Part shown: positions 54,591 through 63,783 of the stretch, in pieces
How the letters are laid out: each line of letters starts with the position of its first letter
How positions within the stretch are numbered: position 1 is the stretch's first letter
DNA from: an uncultured Mediterraneibacter sp.
GTDB lineage: Bacteria; Bacillota; Clostridia; Lachnospirales; Lachnospiraceae
Assembly (NCBI RefSeq): GCF_944377805.1
Contig: NZ_CALWFZ010000002.1
Coordinates: 124,001-188,000 of the forward strand
Direction of reading: 5' to 3'
DNA: 64,000 nucleotides
Notes under the pieces: generated by a model
Told to the model about the DNA's origin: nothing
The model's input: only the letters and a program-made list of their open reading frames with translations
The model's database searches: none
Translations under genes and position numbers: made by a program

Positions 54591-55384
54591 GAATGTGCAG
54601 CATAGCGAGCGGCAGCAGTGGAAACTGTATCTATGTGGGAAGTGATGACACACATCTTATCATTGATACGGGAATCAGTAAAAAACGAATCGAAGAAGGA
54701 TTGAAAGAACTGGAAATTAAAGGGGATGAACTGAACGGGATCCTGATTACCCATGAACATTCAGACCATATTCAGGGGCTGGGAGTATTCAGCAGAAAGT
54801 ATGAGATCCCGATCTATGCTACCCCCGGCACGATTGAAGGAATTTTAAGTTATTCGGGTCTGGGCCGTATGCCGGAAGGCCTGCTTAGACCGATTTGTAC
54901 TGACACTCCTTTTGTGCTTGGCGATGTAACGGTGAATCCTTTTGCCATATCCCATGATGCGAACGAGCCCTCGGGCTACCGGCTGGAGTGCGGCGGAAAA
55001 GCCGTTGCCGTGGCTACTGATCTGGGAAAATATGACGATTATACAGTGAAACATCTGACGAACCTTGACGCAGTGCTTTTAGAGGCAAATCACGACATAC
55101 ATATGCTGGAAGTAGGAGGGTATCCCTACTATTTAAAACAGCGTATTCTCGGCGATAAGGGGCACCTGTCAAATGAATTGTCAGGGCGTTTGCTTTGTGA
55201 TATACTACATGATAATCTGAAACATATCATGCTCGGGCATCTGAGCAGAGAAAATAACTATGCCAGGCTTGCATATGAGACGGTGAAACTGGAAGTGACG
55301 CTTGCCGATAACAATTACCGGGGGGATGACCTTGATATGTTTGTGGCAAACAGGGATACTGTTTCAGATATTATTACGGTCTGA
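54587..55384 (+). CDS. walJ: MBL-fold metallohydrolase, WalJ/YycJ family
   Basis: A 265-residue metallo-beta-lactamase fold protein. It opens RMCSIASGSSGNCIYVGSDD, a hallmark of YycJ/WalJ; the metal motif is THEHSDHIQGLG, with SHDANEPSGYRLE, DLGKYDD and ANHDIHMLEVG later. WalJ is a 5'-3' DNA exonuclease linked to cell wall and replication coordination, though usually next to walK in Bacilli; here it is coupled to coaE by an ATGA overlap. No walRK genes are in the window. Confidence 0.88.
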   Translation: MRMCSIASGSSGNCIYVGSDDTHLIIDTGISKKRIEEGLKELEIKGDELNGILITHEHSDHIQGLGVFSRKYEIPIYATPGTIEGILSYSGLGRMPEGLLRPICTDTPFVLGDVTVNPFAISHDANEPSGYRLECGGKAVAVATDLGKYDDYTVKHLTNLDAVLLEANHDIHMLEVGGYPYYLKQRILGDKGHLSNELSGRLLCDILHDNLKHIMLGHLSRENNYARLAYETVKLEVTLADNNYRGDDLDMFVANRDTVSDIITV

Positions 55385-55403
55385 TCGAGGAGGAACTATA
55401 ATT

Positions 55404-55676
55404 ATGAAGAAATGCATTGTCACAGTACTGGGAAAAGATACCGTGGGAATTGTCGCGAAAGTATGTACCTATCTTGCGGAGAATAAAATCAATATTCTTG
55501 ACATTTCCCAGACGATTGTCCAGGGATATTTTAACATGATGGTGATCGCCGATGTGAATGGCCTGGAGAAAGATTTCACCGTTCTCTGCGATGAGATGGA
55601 AAAACTGGGTCAGGAGATCGGCGTAAGTATTCACTGCCAGCGAGAAGATATATTTGAGAAAATGCACAGATTATAA
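55404..55676 (+). CDS. ACT domain protein (GcvR-like)
   Basis: A 90-residue single ACT domain: KKCIVTVLGKDTVGIVAKVCTYLAE followed by NILDISQTIVQGYFNMMVIADV, the small-ligand binding fold. GAGGAGG lies 10 bases before the ATG at 55404; the longer open frame from 55302 overlaps walJ and is not the gene. It is paired with the UPF0210 gene 45 bases downstream, a conserved pairing in Firmicutes that suggests the ACT protein senses an amino acid or related ligand for its partner. Confidence 0.88.
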   Translation: MKKCIVTVLGKDTVGIVAKVCTYLAENKINILDISQTIVQGYFNMMVIADVNGLEKDFTVLCDEMEKLGQEIGVSIHCQREDIFEKMHRL

Positions 55677-55721
55677 CGGCGCCGAAAAATATCCAGATAG
55701 AAGATTGCGAGGACAAACACT

Positions 55722-57086
55722 ATGATCAACATGTACGAAGTGTCAGAGACAAATAAAATGATTGAGCATGAGAACCTGGATGTGAGGACGATCACACTTG
55801 GGATCAGCCTTCTGGACTGTGTGGACTCTGACCTGGCTGAGTTAAACCGTAAAATATATGATAAGATAACAGAAACCGCGAAAGATCTTGTCTCTGCGGG
55901 GCAGGACATTGAGAAGGAGTTCGGTATACCAATTGTAAATAAGAGGATTTCTGTCACTCCGATTGCTCTTGTGGGCGCTGCGGCATGCAAAACCCCGGAA
56001 GATTTTGTTGAGATTGCAAGAACTCTGGATCGTGCGGCACAGACCGTGGGCGTCAATTTTATCGGGGGATATTCCGCCCTTGTATCGAAAGGAATGACAA
56101 AAAGCGATGAAAATCTGATCCGCTCGATTCCTCAGGCTCTGTCCGTGACAGAACGGATCTGCAGTTCTGTGAATGTGGGATCCACAAAGACAGGCATCAA
56201 CATGGACGCAGTGCGCTTAAGCGGGGAGGTTGTAAAGGCCGCGGCCGAGGCTACAAAAGAGAGAGATTCCCTGGGCTGTGCGAAACTGGTGATCTTCTGT
56301 AACGCTCCGGATGACAACCCGTTTATGGCCGGCGCGTTCCTCGGCGTCACAGAAGCAGATGCGGTGATCAATGTGGGAGTCAGCGGACCCGGCGTGGTGA
56401 AAAAAGCGCTGGAGAAAGTGCGCGGAAAGGGCTTTGAGGAACTGTGTGAGACGATCAAAAAGACAGCTTTCAAAGTAACCCGGGTAGGCCAGCTTGTGGC
56501 TGGAGAGGCGTCAAAGCGACTCGGAATTCCTTTTGGAATCGTGGATCTTTCTCTTGCCCCGACTCCGGCTGTCGGAGACAGTGTGGCTGAGATTCTGGAG
56601 GAGATCGGCCTGGAACGTGTTGGCGCGCCTGGAACAACGGCGGCACTGGCTCTTCTCAATGACCAGGTGAAAAAAGGCGGTGTAATGGCGTCCTCCTATG
56701 TGGGGGGATTGAGCGGCGCATTTATTCCGGTCAGTGAAGATCAGGGGATGATCGATGCGGTTCACGCGGGATCTCTCACTCTTGAGAAGCTGGAAGCCAT
56801 GACCTGCGTGTGTTCTGTAGGACTGGATATGATCGCGGTACCGGGAAAGACTTCTGCGGCAACGATTGCCGGTATCATTGCGGATGAGATGGCGATCGGT
56901 ATGGTCAATCAGAAGACGACGGCAGTCCGTCTCATACCTGTCATTGGAAAAGATGTGGGAGATACCGCTCAGTTTGGCGGGCTTCTCGGATATGCGCCGA
57001 TCATGCCGGTCAATGAGTTCGGATGTGAAGCATTCATCAGCAGGCGGGGAAGGATACCGGCGCCGATTCACAGTTTTAAAAACTAG
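55722..57086 (+). CDS. PFL-like UPF0210 (DUF711) family protein
   Basis: A 454-residue protein of the UPF0210/DUF711 family, distantly related in fold to pyruvate formate-lyase. Family features include [69 protein letters not shown], a glycine-rich [19 protein letters not shown] and the end [15 protein letters not shown]. The biochemical function is unknown. It is almost always next to an ACT protein, as here. A 9-base later in-frame ATG exists; GAGG is 12 bases before the first. Confidence 0.9.
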   Translation: MINMYEVSETNKMIEHENLDVRTITLGISLLDCVDSDLAELNRKIYDKITETAKDLVSAGQDIEKEFGIPIVNKRISVTPIALVGAAACKTPEDFVEIARTLDRAAQTVGVNFIGGYSALVSKGMTKSDENLIRSIPQALSVTERICSSVNVGSTKTGINMDAVRLSGEVVKAAAEATKERDSLGCAKLVIFCNAPDDNPFMAGAFLGVTEADAVINVGVSGPGVVKKALEKVRGKGFEELCETIKKTAFKVTRVGQLVAGEASKRLGIPFGIVDLSLAPTPAVGDSVAEILEEIGLERVGAPGTTAALALLNDQVKKGGVMASSYVGGLSGAFIPVSEDQGMIDAVHAGSLTLEKLEAMTCVCSVGLDMIAVPGKTSAATIAGIIADEMAIGMVNQKTTAVRLIPVIGKDVGDTAQFGGLLGYAPIMPVNEFGCEAFISRRGRIPAPIHSFKN

Positions 57087-57132
57087 AGTTTGAACCCGGG
57101 ATTTTGATTCGATTAGAACAAGGAGAACAGAT

Positions 57133-57990
57133 ATGAGTAATGTCGCTATCGTAACGGACAGCAACAGTGGAATTACACAGAAACGGGGCAGAGAACTTGG
57201 GATTTTCGTGCTTCCGATGCCCTTCTTTATTGACGGCGAGTTATACTATGAGGATATTACTTTAAGTCAGGAAGAATTCTACGGGAAACTGGGAGCTGAT
57301 TCCGACATTTCTACTTCCCAGCCTTCTCCTGCGAGTGTGATGGAGCTGTGGGAGAACGTGTTAAAGGATTATGATGAAATCGTGTGCATTCCCATGTCAA
57401 GCGGGCTGAGCAGCACATGTTCCACAGCGATGTCCATAGCTGAGGAGTACAATGGAAGAGTCCAGGTTGTAAATAACCAGAGAATCTCTGTGACTCAGGA
57501 ACAGTCAGTGTATGATGCCATGACGCTCAGGAGTAAGGGGGTGTCAGCGGCTCAGATCAGGGAAACTCTGGAAGAGGAAAAGATGATGGCAAGCATCTAC
57601 ATTACCGTGGATACGCTGAAATATCTTAAAAAGGGCGGAAGGGTAACCCCGGCCGCAGCTGCCATCGGCACAGTGCTTAACCTGAAACCTGTTCTTCAGA
57701 TCCAGGGAGATAAGCTGGACGCTTTTGCTAAGGTGCGCGGTTGGAAGGCAGCAAAAAAGACAATGTTAAATGCGGTCGAGAAAGATCTAAGCGGGCGTTT
57801 CCGGGATGAGAAAGATAAGATGATGCTGGGAATGGCATACACCTGCTCAAAAGAAGAAGCAAAAGAGTGGAAGCGGGAGATTGCGGAACGTTTTCCTGGG
57901 TATGACATTATAGAAGCTCCTCTCTCCCTGAGCGTAGCCTGCCACATTGGTCCCAGGGCAATGGCAGTGACATGTATGAAGCGGGTGTGA
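57133..57990 (+). CDS. DegV family fatty-acid-binding protein
   Basis: A 285-residue DegV protein (FakB-like): VAIVTDSNSGITQKRGRELGI at the N-terminus, the fatty-acid head group loop STSQPSPASVMELW, PMSSGLSSTCSTAM, and KGGRVTPAAAAIGTVLNLKPVLQI. FakB proteins present fatty acids to FakA kinase; no fakA is here. AAGGAG precedes the ATG. Its stop lies in a hairpin shared with the convergent symporter gene (57982-57990 with 58000-58008, one mismatch, no T run). Confidence 0.92.
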   Translation: MSNVAIVTDSNSGITQKRGRELGIFVLPMPFFIDGELYYEDITLSQEEFYGKLGADSDISTSQPSPASVMELWENVLKDYDEIVCIPMSSGLSSTCSTAMSIAEEYNGRVQVVNNQRISVTQEQSVYDAMTLRSKGVSAAQIRETLEEEKMMASIYITVDTLKYLKKGGRVTPAAAAIGTVLNLKPVLQIQGDKLDAFAKVRGWKAAKKTMLNAVEKDLSGRFRDEKDKMMLGMAYTCSKEEAKEWKREIAERFPGYDIIEAPLSLSVACHIGPRAMAVTCMKRV

Positions 57991-58001
57991 TATGTTTAAT
58001 C

Positions 58002-59339
58002 TCACCCGATTCCCCCGTAGAAGATTCCCAGTATATAGACGAGCAGAGCTACGCCGCAGAAGATATATTTTGTCATGGGTTTGAACCATCGTCCGAGGGT
58101 GCGGACACGTCCGAGCTGAACAGCGTTTCTCGCGAAAGTGTCTCCGCACACCCAGAACATAGTGATGCCGGCGAGCAGCGCCCCGAGAGGAATGACATAG
58201 ATGGATATGCTGTCCATCCAGGGACTTAAAATATCGCCCTCCACGAACAGGCCCGCAGCAGCAGTTACTGTTCCGACCAGAAGCAGGGAGGCCCTTCTGG
58301 ACCAGCCGAAATTGGACTGGAGCGCTTCCACCGGGCTTTCCAGAAGATTGACAAGAGAGGTGGCTCCGGCAAACAGTACGGCAAGGAAGAAAATGAAAGC
58401 AAATACCTGTCCGAAAGGTATGCTTCTGACTACAGCCGGTATTGTGATAAAGAGCAGACCCGGGCCGGAGTTCGGCTCCATACCGTAAGCAAAGACAGCA
58501 GGAATGATGACAAGACCGGACAGCAGGGCAGCCATTGTGTCGAAGAACGCCACATATTTGGCGCTGCTGACAACGTCCACATCAGACTTAAGATAGCTGC
58601 CGTACACGACAGTGCCGCTTCCGGCAACAGACAGGGAGAAAAAGGCCTGTCCCATAGCATATACCCAGGTTTGTGGATTGGCCATTGCGGACCAGTCCGG
58701 TTTGAACATGTAAGCGTATCCGTCGAAGGCGCCGTCAAGGAATGCGACGCGCACAGCGAGAAAGAGGAAGAGAACATAAAACGCGGGCATCATGAATTTG
58801 TTGATGTTCTCGATTCCCCGGGAGATTCCAAAAGACATACAGATCAATACAAGAACCAGACCTGACAGATGCCAGGGAATACTTCCGAAATCACGGGCCA
58901 GCGCAGAAAATGCCTCTGCCGGTTCTGCGGTGGATACGATGTTTCCGGTAACAGAATCTGCGAGATATTTTAAGATCCATCCGATGATAACACTGTAGCC
59001 GATGGCGATACCAAGGGAGCCAATCACCGGGATCAGCCCGATAAAGCGGCCCAGACGGGAGTTTTTCATCTCAGAGGCTTTTTTGAATGCTCCGAGAGGA
59101 CCGGAATGCATGGCGCGCCCGAAAGCCATTTCTCCGATCACGCCGGAGAATCCGATCAGCACGACAAATATAATGTAAGGAATCAGAAACGCGGAACCGC
59201 CGAACTCGCCGATCCGATAGGGAAACATCCATATATTGGCCATGCCGACGGCGCTTCCGATACAGGAAACTACGAAGCCCTATTTGCTTCTGAATTTGTC
59301 TTTGTTGTCAGGAATGTTAGCAGTAGTTTTTGGTGACAT
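58002..59339 (-). pseudogene. Sodium:neurotransmitter-type symporter (NSS/SNF family), interrupted by an amber codon
   Basis: The full frame reads from ATG 59339 (GGAAAG before it) through MSPKTTANIPDNKDKFRSK, then TAG at 59282-59280, then GFVVSCIGSAVGMANIWMFP and on to 58002, 445 codons. Homologues have W at the stop (RSKWGF), so one TGG to TAG change explains it. The rest is a complete SNF transporter: SAFLIPYIIFVVLIGFSG, about 11 helices, and VYAMGQAFFSLSVAGSGTVVYGS. Such proteins import amino acids with sodium. A restart at ATG 59243 lacks a ribosome binding site and the start of helix 1. Pseudogene, suppression, or sequencing error remain possible. Confidence 0.8.
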
Positions 59340-59426
59340 TGTTTGAACTCTCTTTCCTTTTTATTTTGCAGCAATAACAGTATATCATGTTTTGCGCCAT
59401 GTGATAATAAAAATATTTAAAAACAG

Positions 59427-59455
59427 TTGACAATACCCGATTGATGTGATAGATT
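59427..59455 (+). promoter_or_regulatory. infC operon promoter
   Basis: TTGACA at 59427-59432 and TAGATT at 59450-59455 with a 17-base spacer. Confidence 0.7.
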
Positions 59456-59461
59456 AAACCT

Positions 59462-59611
59462 TGCGTTAAGCAAAAAACAAAGTAGAGTATCCACTCTCAC
59501 CATAGCACAATCGGGTGACTATTGGTCTGATATTGAGGTAGGAACTTCCGGGGCGTATGCCGGAATGGTTTTATTGATTGTCGGGTGGATATGATATTCA
59601 CTCGTTTTTTT
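59462..59611 (+). ncRNA. L20-type leader of the infC-rpmI-rplT operon
   Basis: The ~200-base untranslated leader before infC contains GTAGAGTATCCACTC, further stems near 59540-59580, and a terminator hairpin CGGGTGGATAT/ATATTCACTCG (59582-59604) with a 7-T run at 59605-59611. This layout matches the Firmicutes L20 leader, in which ribosomal protein L20 binds the mRNA and causes attenuation. Family assignment is by layout, not alignment. Confidence 0.75.
59582..59611 (+). terminator. Attenuator terminator in the infC leader
   Basis: An 11-base imperfect stem with a GAT loop followed by TTTTTTT, 53 bases before the infC start. Confidence 0.82.
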
Positions 59612-59663
59612 GTGTTTTCGCATAGGAAACCTGAAGGAATTCATGTGACGGAGGTATACGACA

Positions 59664-60170
59664 ATTAGCGATTTAATGATTAACGAGCAGATCAGAGACA
59701 GAGAGGTAAGACTGGTCAGCGAGGATGGGGAACAGTTAGGCATCATGTCAGCCCGCGAGGCTATGAAAATCGCACAGGAAGCAGAGCTTGACCTGGTAAA
59801 GATTGCGCCAATGGCAAAACCGCCGGTCTGCAAGATTATTGACTATGGGAAATATAAGTATGAGCAGGCGAGGAAGGAAAAAGAGGCGAGAAAGAAACAG
59901 AAAACCGTAGAAATCAAAGAGGTTCGTCTTTCTCCCAACATTGACACCAATGACCTGAATACAAAGATAAACAATGCGAAGAAGTTTATCTCTAAAGGCA
60001 ATAAAGTCAAGGTAACCCTTCGTTTTCGCGGCCGAGAGATGGCGCATGTTCAGCAGAGCAGGCACATTCTTGATGATTTCGCAGAGACTCTTGCCGACAT
60101 TGCGGTGGTTGAGAAACCGGCCAAGATGGAAGGAAGAGCTATGAGCATGGTTTTAACTGAAAAACGTTAA
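59664..60170 (+). CDS. infC: Translation initiation factor IF-3
   Basis: IF-3 of 168 residues. [20 protein letters not shown] begins the N-domain, [17 protein letters not shown] is the linker, and [19 protein letters not shown] the C-domain. I place the start at ATT 59664 (reading ISDLMINEQ): GGAGG at 59650-59654 is 9 bases before it but 21 bases before the ATG at 59676. IF-3 genes in many bacteria use AUU, which IF-3 itself represses, so translation is probably autoregulated. rpmI and rplT follow. Confidence 0.95.
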   Translation: MSDLMINEQIRDREVRLVSEDGEQLGIMSAREAMKIAQEAELDLVKIAPMAKPPVCKIIDYGKYKYEQARKEKEARKKQKTVEIKEVRLSPNIDTNDLNTKINNAKKFISKGNKVKVTLRFRGREMAHVQQSRHILDDFAETLADIAVVEKPAKMEGRAMSMVLTEKR

Positions 60171-60229
60171 AAAGATATGTCCGGGATGAATATCCGGTAA
60201 GGCAGCACACAATAAAGGAGGAAATTATC

Positions 60230-60427
60230 ATGCCAAAAATCAAAACAAATAGAGCGGCGGCAAAGCGCTTCAAAAAAACAGGTACAGGAAAGCTGAAAAG
60301 AAACAAAGCTTATAAGAGCCATATCTTAACAAAGAAGTCGACAAAGAGAAAGAGAAATCTCAGACAGTCAACAATTACAGATGCAACGAATGTAAAGAAC
60401 ATGAAAAAGGTATTGCCTTATCTGTAA
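60230..60427 (+). CDS. rpmI: 50S ribosomal protein L35
   Basis: A 65-residue highly basic protein: [22 protein letters not shown], then [20 protein letters not shown] and the end MKKVLPYL, all standard for L35. AAAGGAGG lies before the ATG. Second gene of the infC operon. Confidence 0.98.
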   Translation: MPKIKTNRAAAKRFKKTGTGKLKRNKAYKSHILTKKSTKRKRNLRQSTITDATNVKNMKKVLPYL

Positions 60428-60524
60428 AATGCAGTTCGGACGCGGCAACCTCAGGGCAGTGACCCGGGGAGCAGTGCGGCCAGACGGTAAAAACAGTGGT
60501 TTGTATTAATAGGAGGATTAAGAA

Positions 60525-60881
60525 ATGGCAAGAATCAAAGGCGGAATGAACGCTAAGAAGAAACATAATAGAACATTAAAACTGGCAAAGGGATACAGAG
60601 GAGCACGTTCTAAACAGTACAGAGTTGCAAAACAGTCTGTTATGAGAGCGCTTACAACTGCTTACGCCGGCAGAAAGCAGCGCAAACGTCAGATGAGACA
60701 GCTCTGGATCGCCCGTATCAACGCAGCTGCGAGAATGAACGGTCTGTCATACAGCAAGTTTATGCACGGCCTGAAGCTTGCGAATGTTGATATGAACAGA
60801 AAGATGCTGGCTGACCTTGCTGTTAATGATAAAGAAGGTTTCGCAACACTTGCTGCTATTGCAAAAGAGAAAGTTGCGTAG
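60525..60881 (+). CDS. rplT: 50S ribosomal protein L20
   Basis: A 118-residue L20: [20 protein letters not shown], then [40 protein letters not shown] and the C-terminal half that binds 23S rRNA and its own leader. AGGAGG precedes the ATG. Last gene of the infC operon and likely repressor of it. Confidence 0.98.
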   Translation: MARIKGGMNAKKKHNRTLKLAKGYRGARSKQYRVAKQSVMRALTTAYAGRKQRKRQMRQLWIARINAAARMNGLSYSKFMHGLKLANVDMNRKMLADLAVNDKEGFATLAAIAKEKVA

Positions 60882-60896
60882 TAAAATAGAGACAGA

Positions 60897-60930
60897 AGCC
60901 CGGTCCCATTTGGGATTCGGGTTTTTTCTT
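60897..60930 (+). terminator. Terminator after rplT
   Basis: CCCGGTCCCA with TGGGATTCGGG (one bulge), from about 60900 to 60921, followed by TTTTTTCTTTTT. Confidence 0.85.
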
Positions 60931-61011
60931 TTTCAGGATGATCCAGGTAAGTGCTGGGGAGAATAACAGTGGCGGGAATTGTATCCGCCTCAGACGGGGA
61001 GTGATACAGCT

Positions 61012-62031
61012 ATGAGAAATCATGAAGTTACGAAAATGCAGCCTCTGCTGGGAGGAGACGGAAAGATCTCAGAACCCGGCTGGGCGAGAGGCCAGGTGTG
61101 GGAATATGACAGGAGCAAGATACAGTCTTCTGCGCTTCGGATCAAAGAGAGGGATCACTACCTGGTGATGAATGAAGAGTACGGCGCGGCTTTTACAGTA
61201 TCTGACAACGGGTATGTCGGGGCCGGATCTGTCTCTCTTTTTCATTTCAGGGAGAGATGGGAATATGTGGAGACCGTGTTCATTCCGTTCCCGATGGGAA
61301 AACTGAAGATGCCGTCCACTTCCAACGGGGGAGATGTGGTATATCGGGATAAAAGACTCAGACTGGAATTTCGTTCTGATGTGGAGCGCCGTATGATCTC
61401 GTGTGATTTTAAAGATTTCCATGAGGGAAAACCGTTCTACTGTGAGATTACGCTGGAGCAGCCTGAGACAGATACCATATGCTCTGCCATACCAGGTGAG
61501 GGAAAGAAGACTTTTGGATACAGTCAGAAGATAAACTGCATGCCGGCGGAGGGCTATATGTCTTTTGACGGAAAGACATACTGGTTTAACCCGGAAGAAG
61601 ATTATGGCACGCTCAACTGGTGCCGCGGAGTCTGGCCTTATGACAATACATTGTACTGGAGTTCCGGAAACGGCAAGGTGGGAGGAAAACCTTTTGGATT
61701 CAATATTGGTTACGGCTTTGGGAACACCTCGGCGGCTACGGAAAACATTCTGTTTTATGATGGAAAAGGGCATAAGCTGGACGATGTGATGTTTCATATA
61801 CCAGAGCATGACGATGGAAAGCCCTGGGTGTTTGCTTCCAGCGACGGGCGGTTTGAGATGGAGTTTTACCCGGTGCTCGATCGGAACTCGGTTTTTTCGG
61901 CATTTCTCGCCTCATTTGAGCGGCGCCGGGCGTTTGGGAAAATGAGTGGAAAAGCTCTGCTGGATGACGGAAGGTTCATAGAGCTGAAGGACTTTATGTG
62001 CTTTGCGGAAAAGGTACACAATCGGTATTGA
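61012..62031 (+). CDS. DUF2804 domain protein
   Basis: A 339-residue protein of the DUF2804 family: QPLLGGDGKISEPGWARG at the N-terminus, LRIKERDHYLVMNEEYGAAF, FIPFPMGKLKMPSTSNGGDV, and LNWCRGVWPYDNTLYWSSG plus GFNIGYGFGNTSAATEN in the second half. The lipocalin-like beta-rich pattern suggests a ligand-binding or lyase fold, but no function is established. GGGGAG is 10 bases before the ATG at 61012; an earlier in-frame ATG at 60979 has none. No signal peptide. Confidence 0.88.
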   Translation: MRNHEVTKMQPLLGGDGKISEPGWARGQVWEYDRSKIQSSALRIKERDHYLVMNEEYGAAFTVSDNGYVGAGSVSLFHFRERWEYVETVFIPFPMGKLKMPSTSNGGDVVYRDKRLRLEFRSDVERRMISCDFKDFHEGKPFYCEITLEQPETDTICSAIPGEGKKTFGYSQKINCMPAEGYMSFDGKTYWFNPEEDYGTLNWCRGVWPYDNTLYWSSGNGKVGGKPFGFNIGYGFGNTSAATENILFYDGKGHKLDDVMFHIPEHDDGKPWVFASSDGRFEMEFYPVLDRNSVFSAFLASFERRRAFGKMSGKALLDDGRFIELKDFMCFAEKVHNRY

Positions 62032-62056
62032 CATCCGCGTTGTAACGTGATAAAGT
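62028..62056 (+). promoter_or_regulatory. Promoter for trpB2
   Basis: TTGACA at 62028-62033 (overlapping the DUF2804 stop) and TAAAGT at 62051-62056 with a 17-base spacer. The leader can form CCCAGCAA/TTGCGTGGG. Confidence 0.6.
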
Positions 62057-62130
62057 TTTGCCCAGCAATATTTCCGTTGCGTGGGATGAGGATTTTTCAT
62101 TGCCGTGAGCGGCTGAGAGGAGAAAGAAAG

Positions 62131-63516
62131 ATGAGTGAAAACAAAATTCCTTACAAGATCTATCTCGAGGAGAGTGAGATGCCCAAAGAATGGTACAATG
62201 TCCGCGCTGATATGAAAAACAAACCGGCGCCGCTTCTGAATCCGGGTACATTAAAGCCAATGACAGAAGAAGAGCTGGGCGCTGTATTCTGTGAGGAACT
62301 GGTAAAGCAGGAACTGGACAATGACAACCGCTATATCGAAATCCCGAAGAAGATACGTGATTTTTATAAGATGTACCGTCCGTCGCCGCTTGTAAGGGCA
62401 TACTGTCTTGAGGAAAAGCTTCAGACGCCGGCTAAGATCTATTACAAGTTTGAGGGTAATAATACATCGGGCAGTCATAAGCTGAACTCAGCGATTGCCC
62501 AGGCATACTACGCGCAGGAGCAGGGGCTGAAGGGAGTGACGACCGAGACCGGCGCGGGGCAGTGGGGAACCGCCCTGTCTATGGCGTGCGCCTACCTTGA
62601 CCTCGACTGTAAGGTTTTTATGGTAAAGTGTTCCTATGAGCAGAAACCGTTTCGCCGCGAAGTGATGAGAACGTACGGTGCAAGTGTGACGCCATCCCCT
62701 TCTGATACGACAGAGATCGGAAGAAAGATTCTTGCGGAGCACCCGGGAACAACGGGCAGTCTGGGATGTGCAATCTCTGAAGCGGTTGAGGTTGCAACTC
62801 ACACAGAAGGATACCGGTATGTTCTCGGCAGTGTGCTCAACCAGGTTCTTCTCCACCAGTCTGTGATCGGTGTGGAGGCAAAGGCTGCTATGGATAAATA
62901 CGGTATTAAACCGGATATTATCATCGGGTGTGCCGGCGGCGGCTCGAATCTGGGCGGACTGATCTCTCCGTTTATGGGAGAGAAGCTCAGAGGAGAAGCA
63001 GATTACCAGTTTATCGCTGTTGAGCCCGCATCCTGCCCGAGTCTGACAAGAGGTGTTTACGCTTATGATTTCTGTGATACAGGTATGGTATGCCCTCTGG
63101 CTAAAATGTACACGCTGGGCAGCGGCTTTATCCCTTCCGCGAACCATGCGGGAGGACTCCGGTATCACGGTATGAGTTCCGTGCTGTCTCAGCTTTATCA
63201 TGACGGGTATATGGAAGCGCGCTCGGTAGAGCAGACGGCAGTGTTTGAGGCGGCGGAGCAGTTCGCCCGCGTCGAAGGTATTCTGCCGGCGCCGGAGAGC
63301 AGCCACGCCATCAGAGCAGCTATTGATGAGGCTCTCAAATGCAAAGAGACGGGCGAAGAAAAGACGATTCTTTTCGGACTTACGGGTACGGGATATTTCG
63401 ATATGGTTGCATATGAGAAGTATAATAATGGCGAGATGTCAGACTATATCCCGACCGATGAAGATCTGCAGGTCGGTTTTGACGGAATACCGAAATTCCC
63501 GGGAAATATGGAATAG
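62131..63516 (+). CDS. Tryptophan synthase beta-like protein, TrpB2 type
   Basis: A 461-residue PLP enzyme of the TrpB2 branch, longer than TrpB1 (about 400). PLP Lys is in GNNTSGSHKLNSAIAQAYY; TETGAGQWGTALS, GCAGGGSNLGGLISPFMGE (phosphate loop) and SGFIPSANHAGGLRYHGMSS are present. TrpB2 joins serine and indole without a TrpA partner and may salvage indole. No other trp genes are near. AGAGGAGAAAG lies before the ATG; the open frame extends back to 62047 without a ribosome binding site. Confidence 0.92.
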   Translation: MSENKIPYKIYLEESEMPKEWYNVRADMKNKPAPLLNPGTLKPMTEEELGAVFCEELVKQELDNDNRYIEIPKKIRDFYKMYRPSPLVRAYCLEEKLQTPAKIYYKFEGNNTSGSHKLNSAIAQAYYAQEQGLKGVTTETGAGQWGTALSMACAYLDLDCKVFMVKCSYEQKPFRREVMRTYGASVTPSPSDTTEIGRKILAEHPGTTGSLGCAISEAVEVATHTEGYRYVLGSVLNQVLLHQSVIGVEAKAAMDKYGIKPDIIIGCAGGGSNLGGLISPFMGEKLRGEADYQFIAVEPASCPSLTRGVYAYDFCDTGMVCPLAKMYTLGSGFIPSANHAGGLRYHGMSSVLSQLYHDGYMEARSVEQTAVFEAAEQFARVEGILPAPESSHAIRAAIDEALKCKETGEEKTILFGLTGTGYFDMVAYEKYNNGEMSDYIPTDEDLQVGFDGIPKFPGNME

Positions 63517-63545
63517 TGAAATTATCAAAATTGTAGAAAAAACTG

Positions 63546-63574
63546 TTGACATTTTCTGTATGCCATAGTATTAT
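63546..63574 (+). promoter_or_regulatory. tRNA-Leu(AAG) promoter
   Basis: A perfect TTGACA at 63546-63551 and TATTAT at 63569-63574 with a 17-base spacer. Confidence 0.8.
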
Positions 63575-63626
63575 ATCACTTGTGGTCAGCACCAAGAAGG
63601 TGTAAAGATCACATCTAATATGGAAT

Positions 63627-63710
63627 GCGGAAGTGTCGGAACTGGCAGACGAGCAAGACTAAGGATCTTGTGATAGCAATATCGTGTGGGTTCAAGTCCC
63701 ATCTTCCGCA
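63627..63710 (+). tRNA. tRNA-Leu (anticodon AAG)
   Basis: Acceptor arms GCGGAAG (63627-63633) and CTTCCGC (63703-63709), discriminator A. The anticodon loop CTAAGGA gives AAG at 63661-63663. It has a long variable arm and GGTTCAAGTCC T-loop, as in the other tRNA-Leu. CCA is not encoded. Confidence 0.95.
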
Positions 63711-63718
63711 CGCGAGAG

Positions 63719-63753
63719 GAAAGGCCTTGAATATTCAAGGCTTTTCTGTTTTA
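63719..63753 (+). terminator. Terminator after tRNA-Leu(AAG)
   Basis: The palindrome GCCTTGAATATTCAAGGC (63724-63741) is flanked by AAAG and TTTTC, with TTTT further on. Confidence 0.8.
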
Positions 63754-63783
63754 TAAATAAAATTATTCTGGGGTATGATAAGT

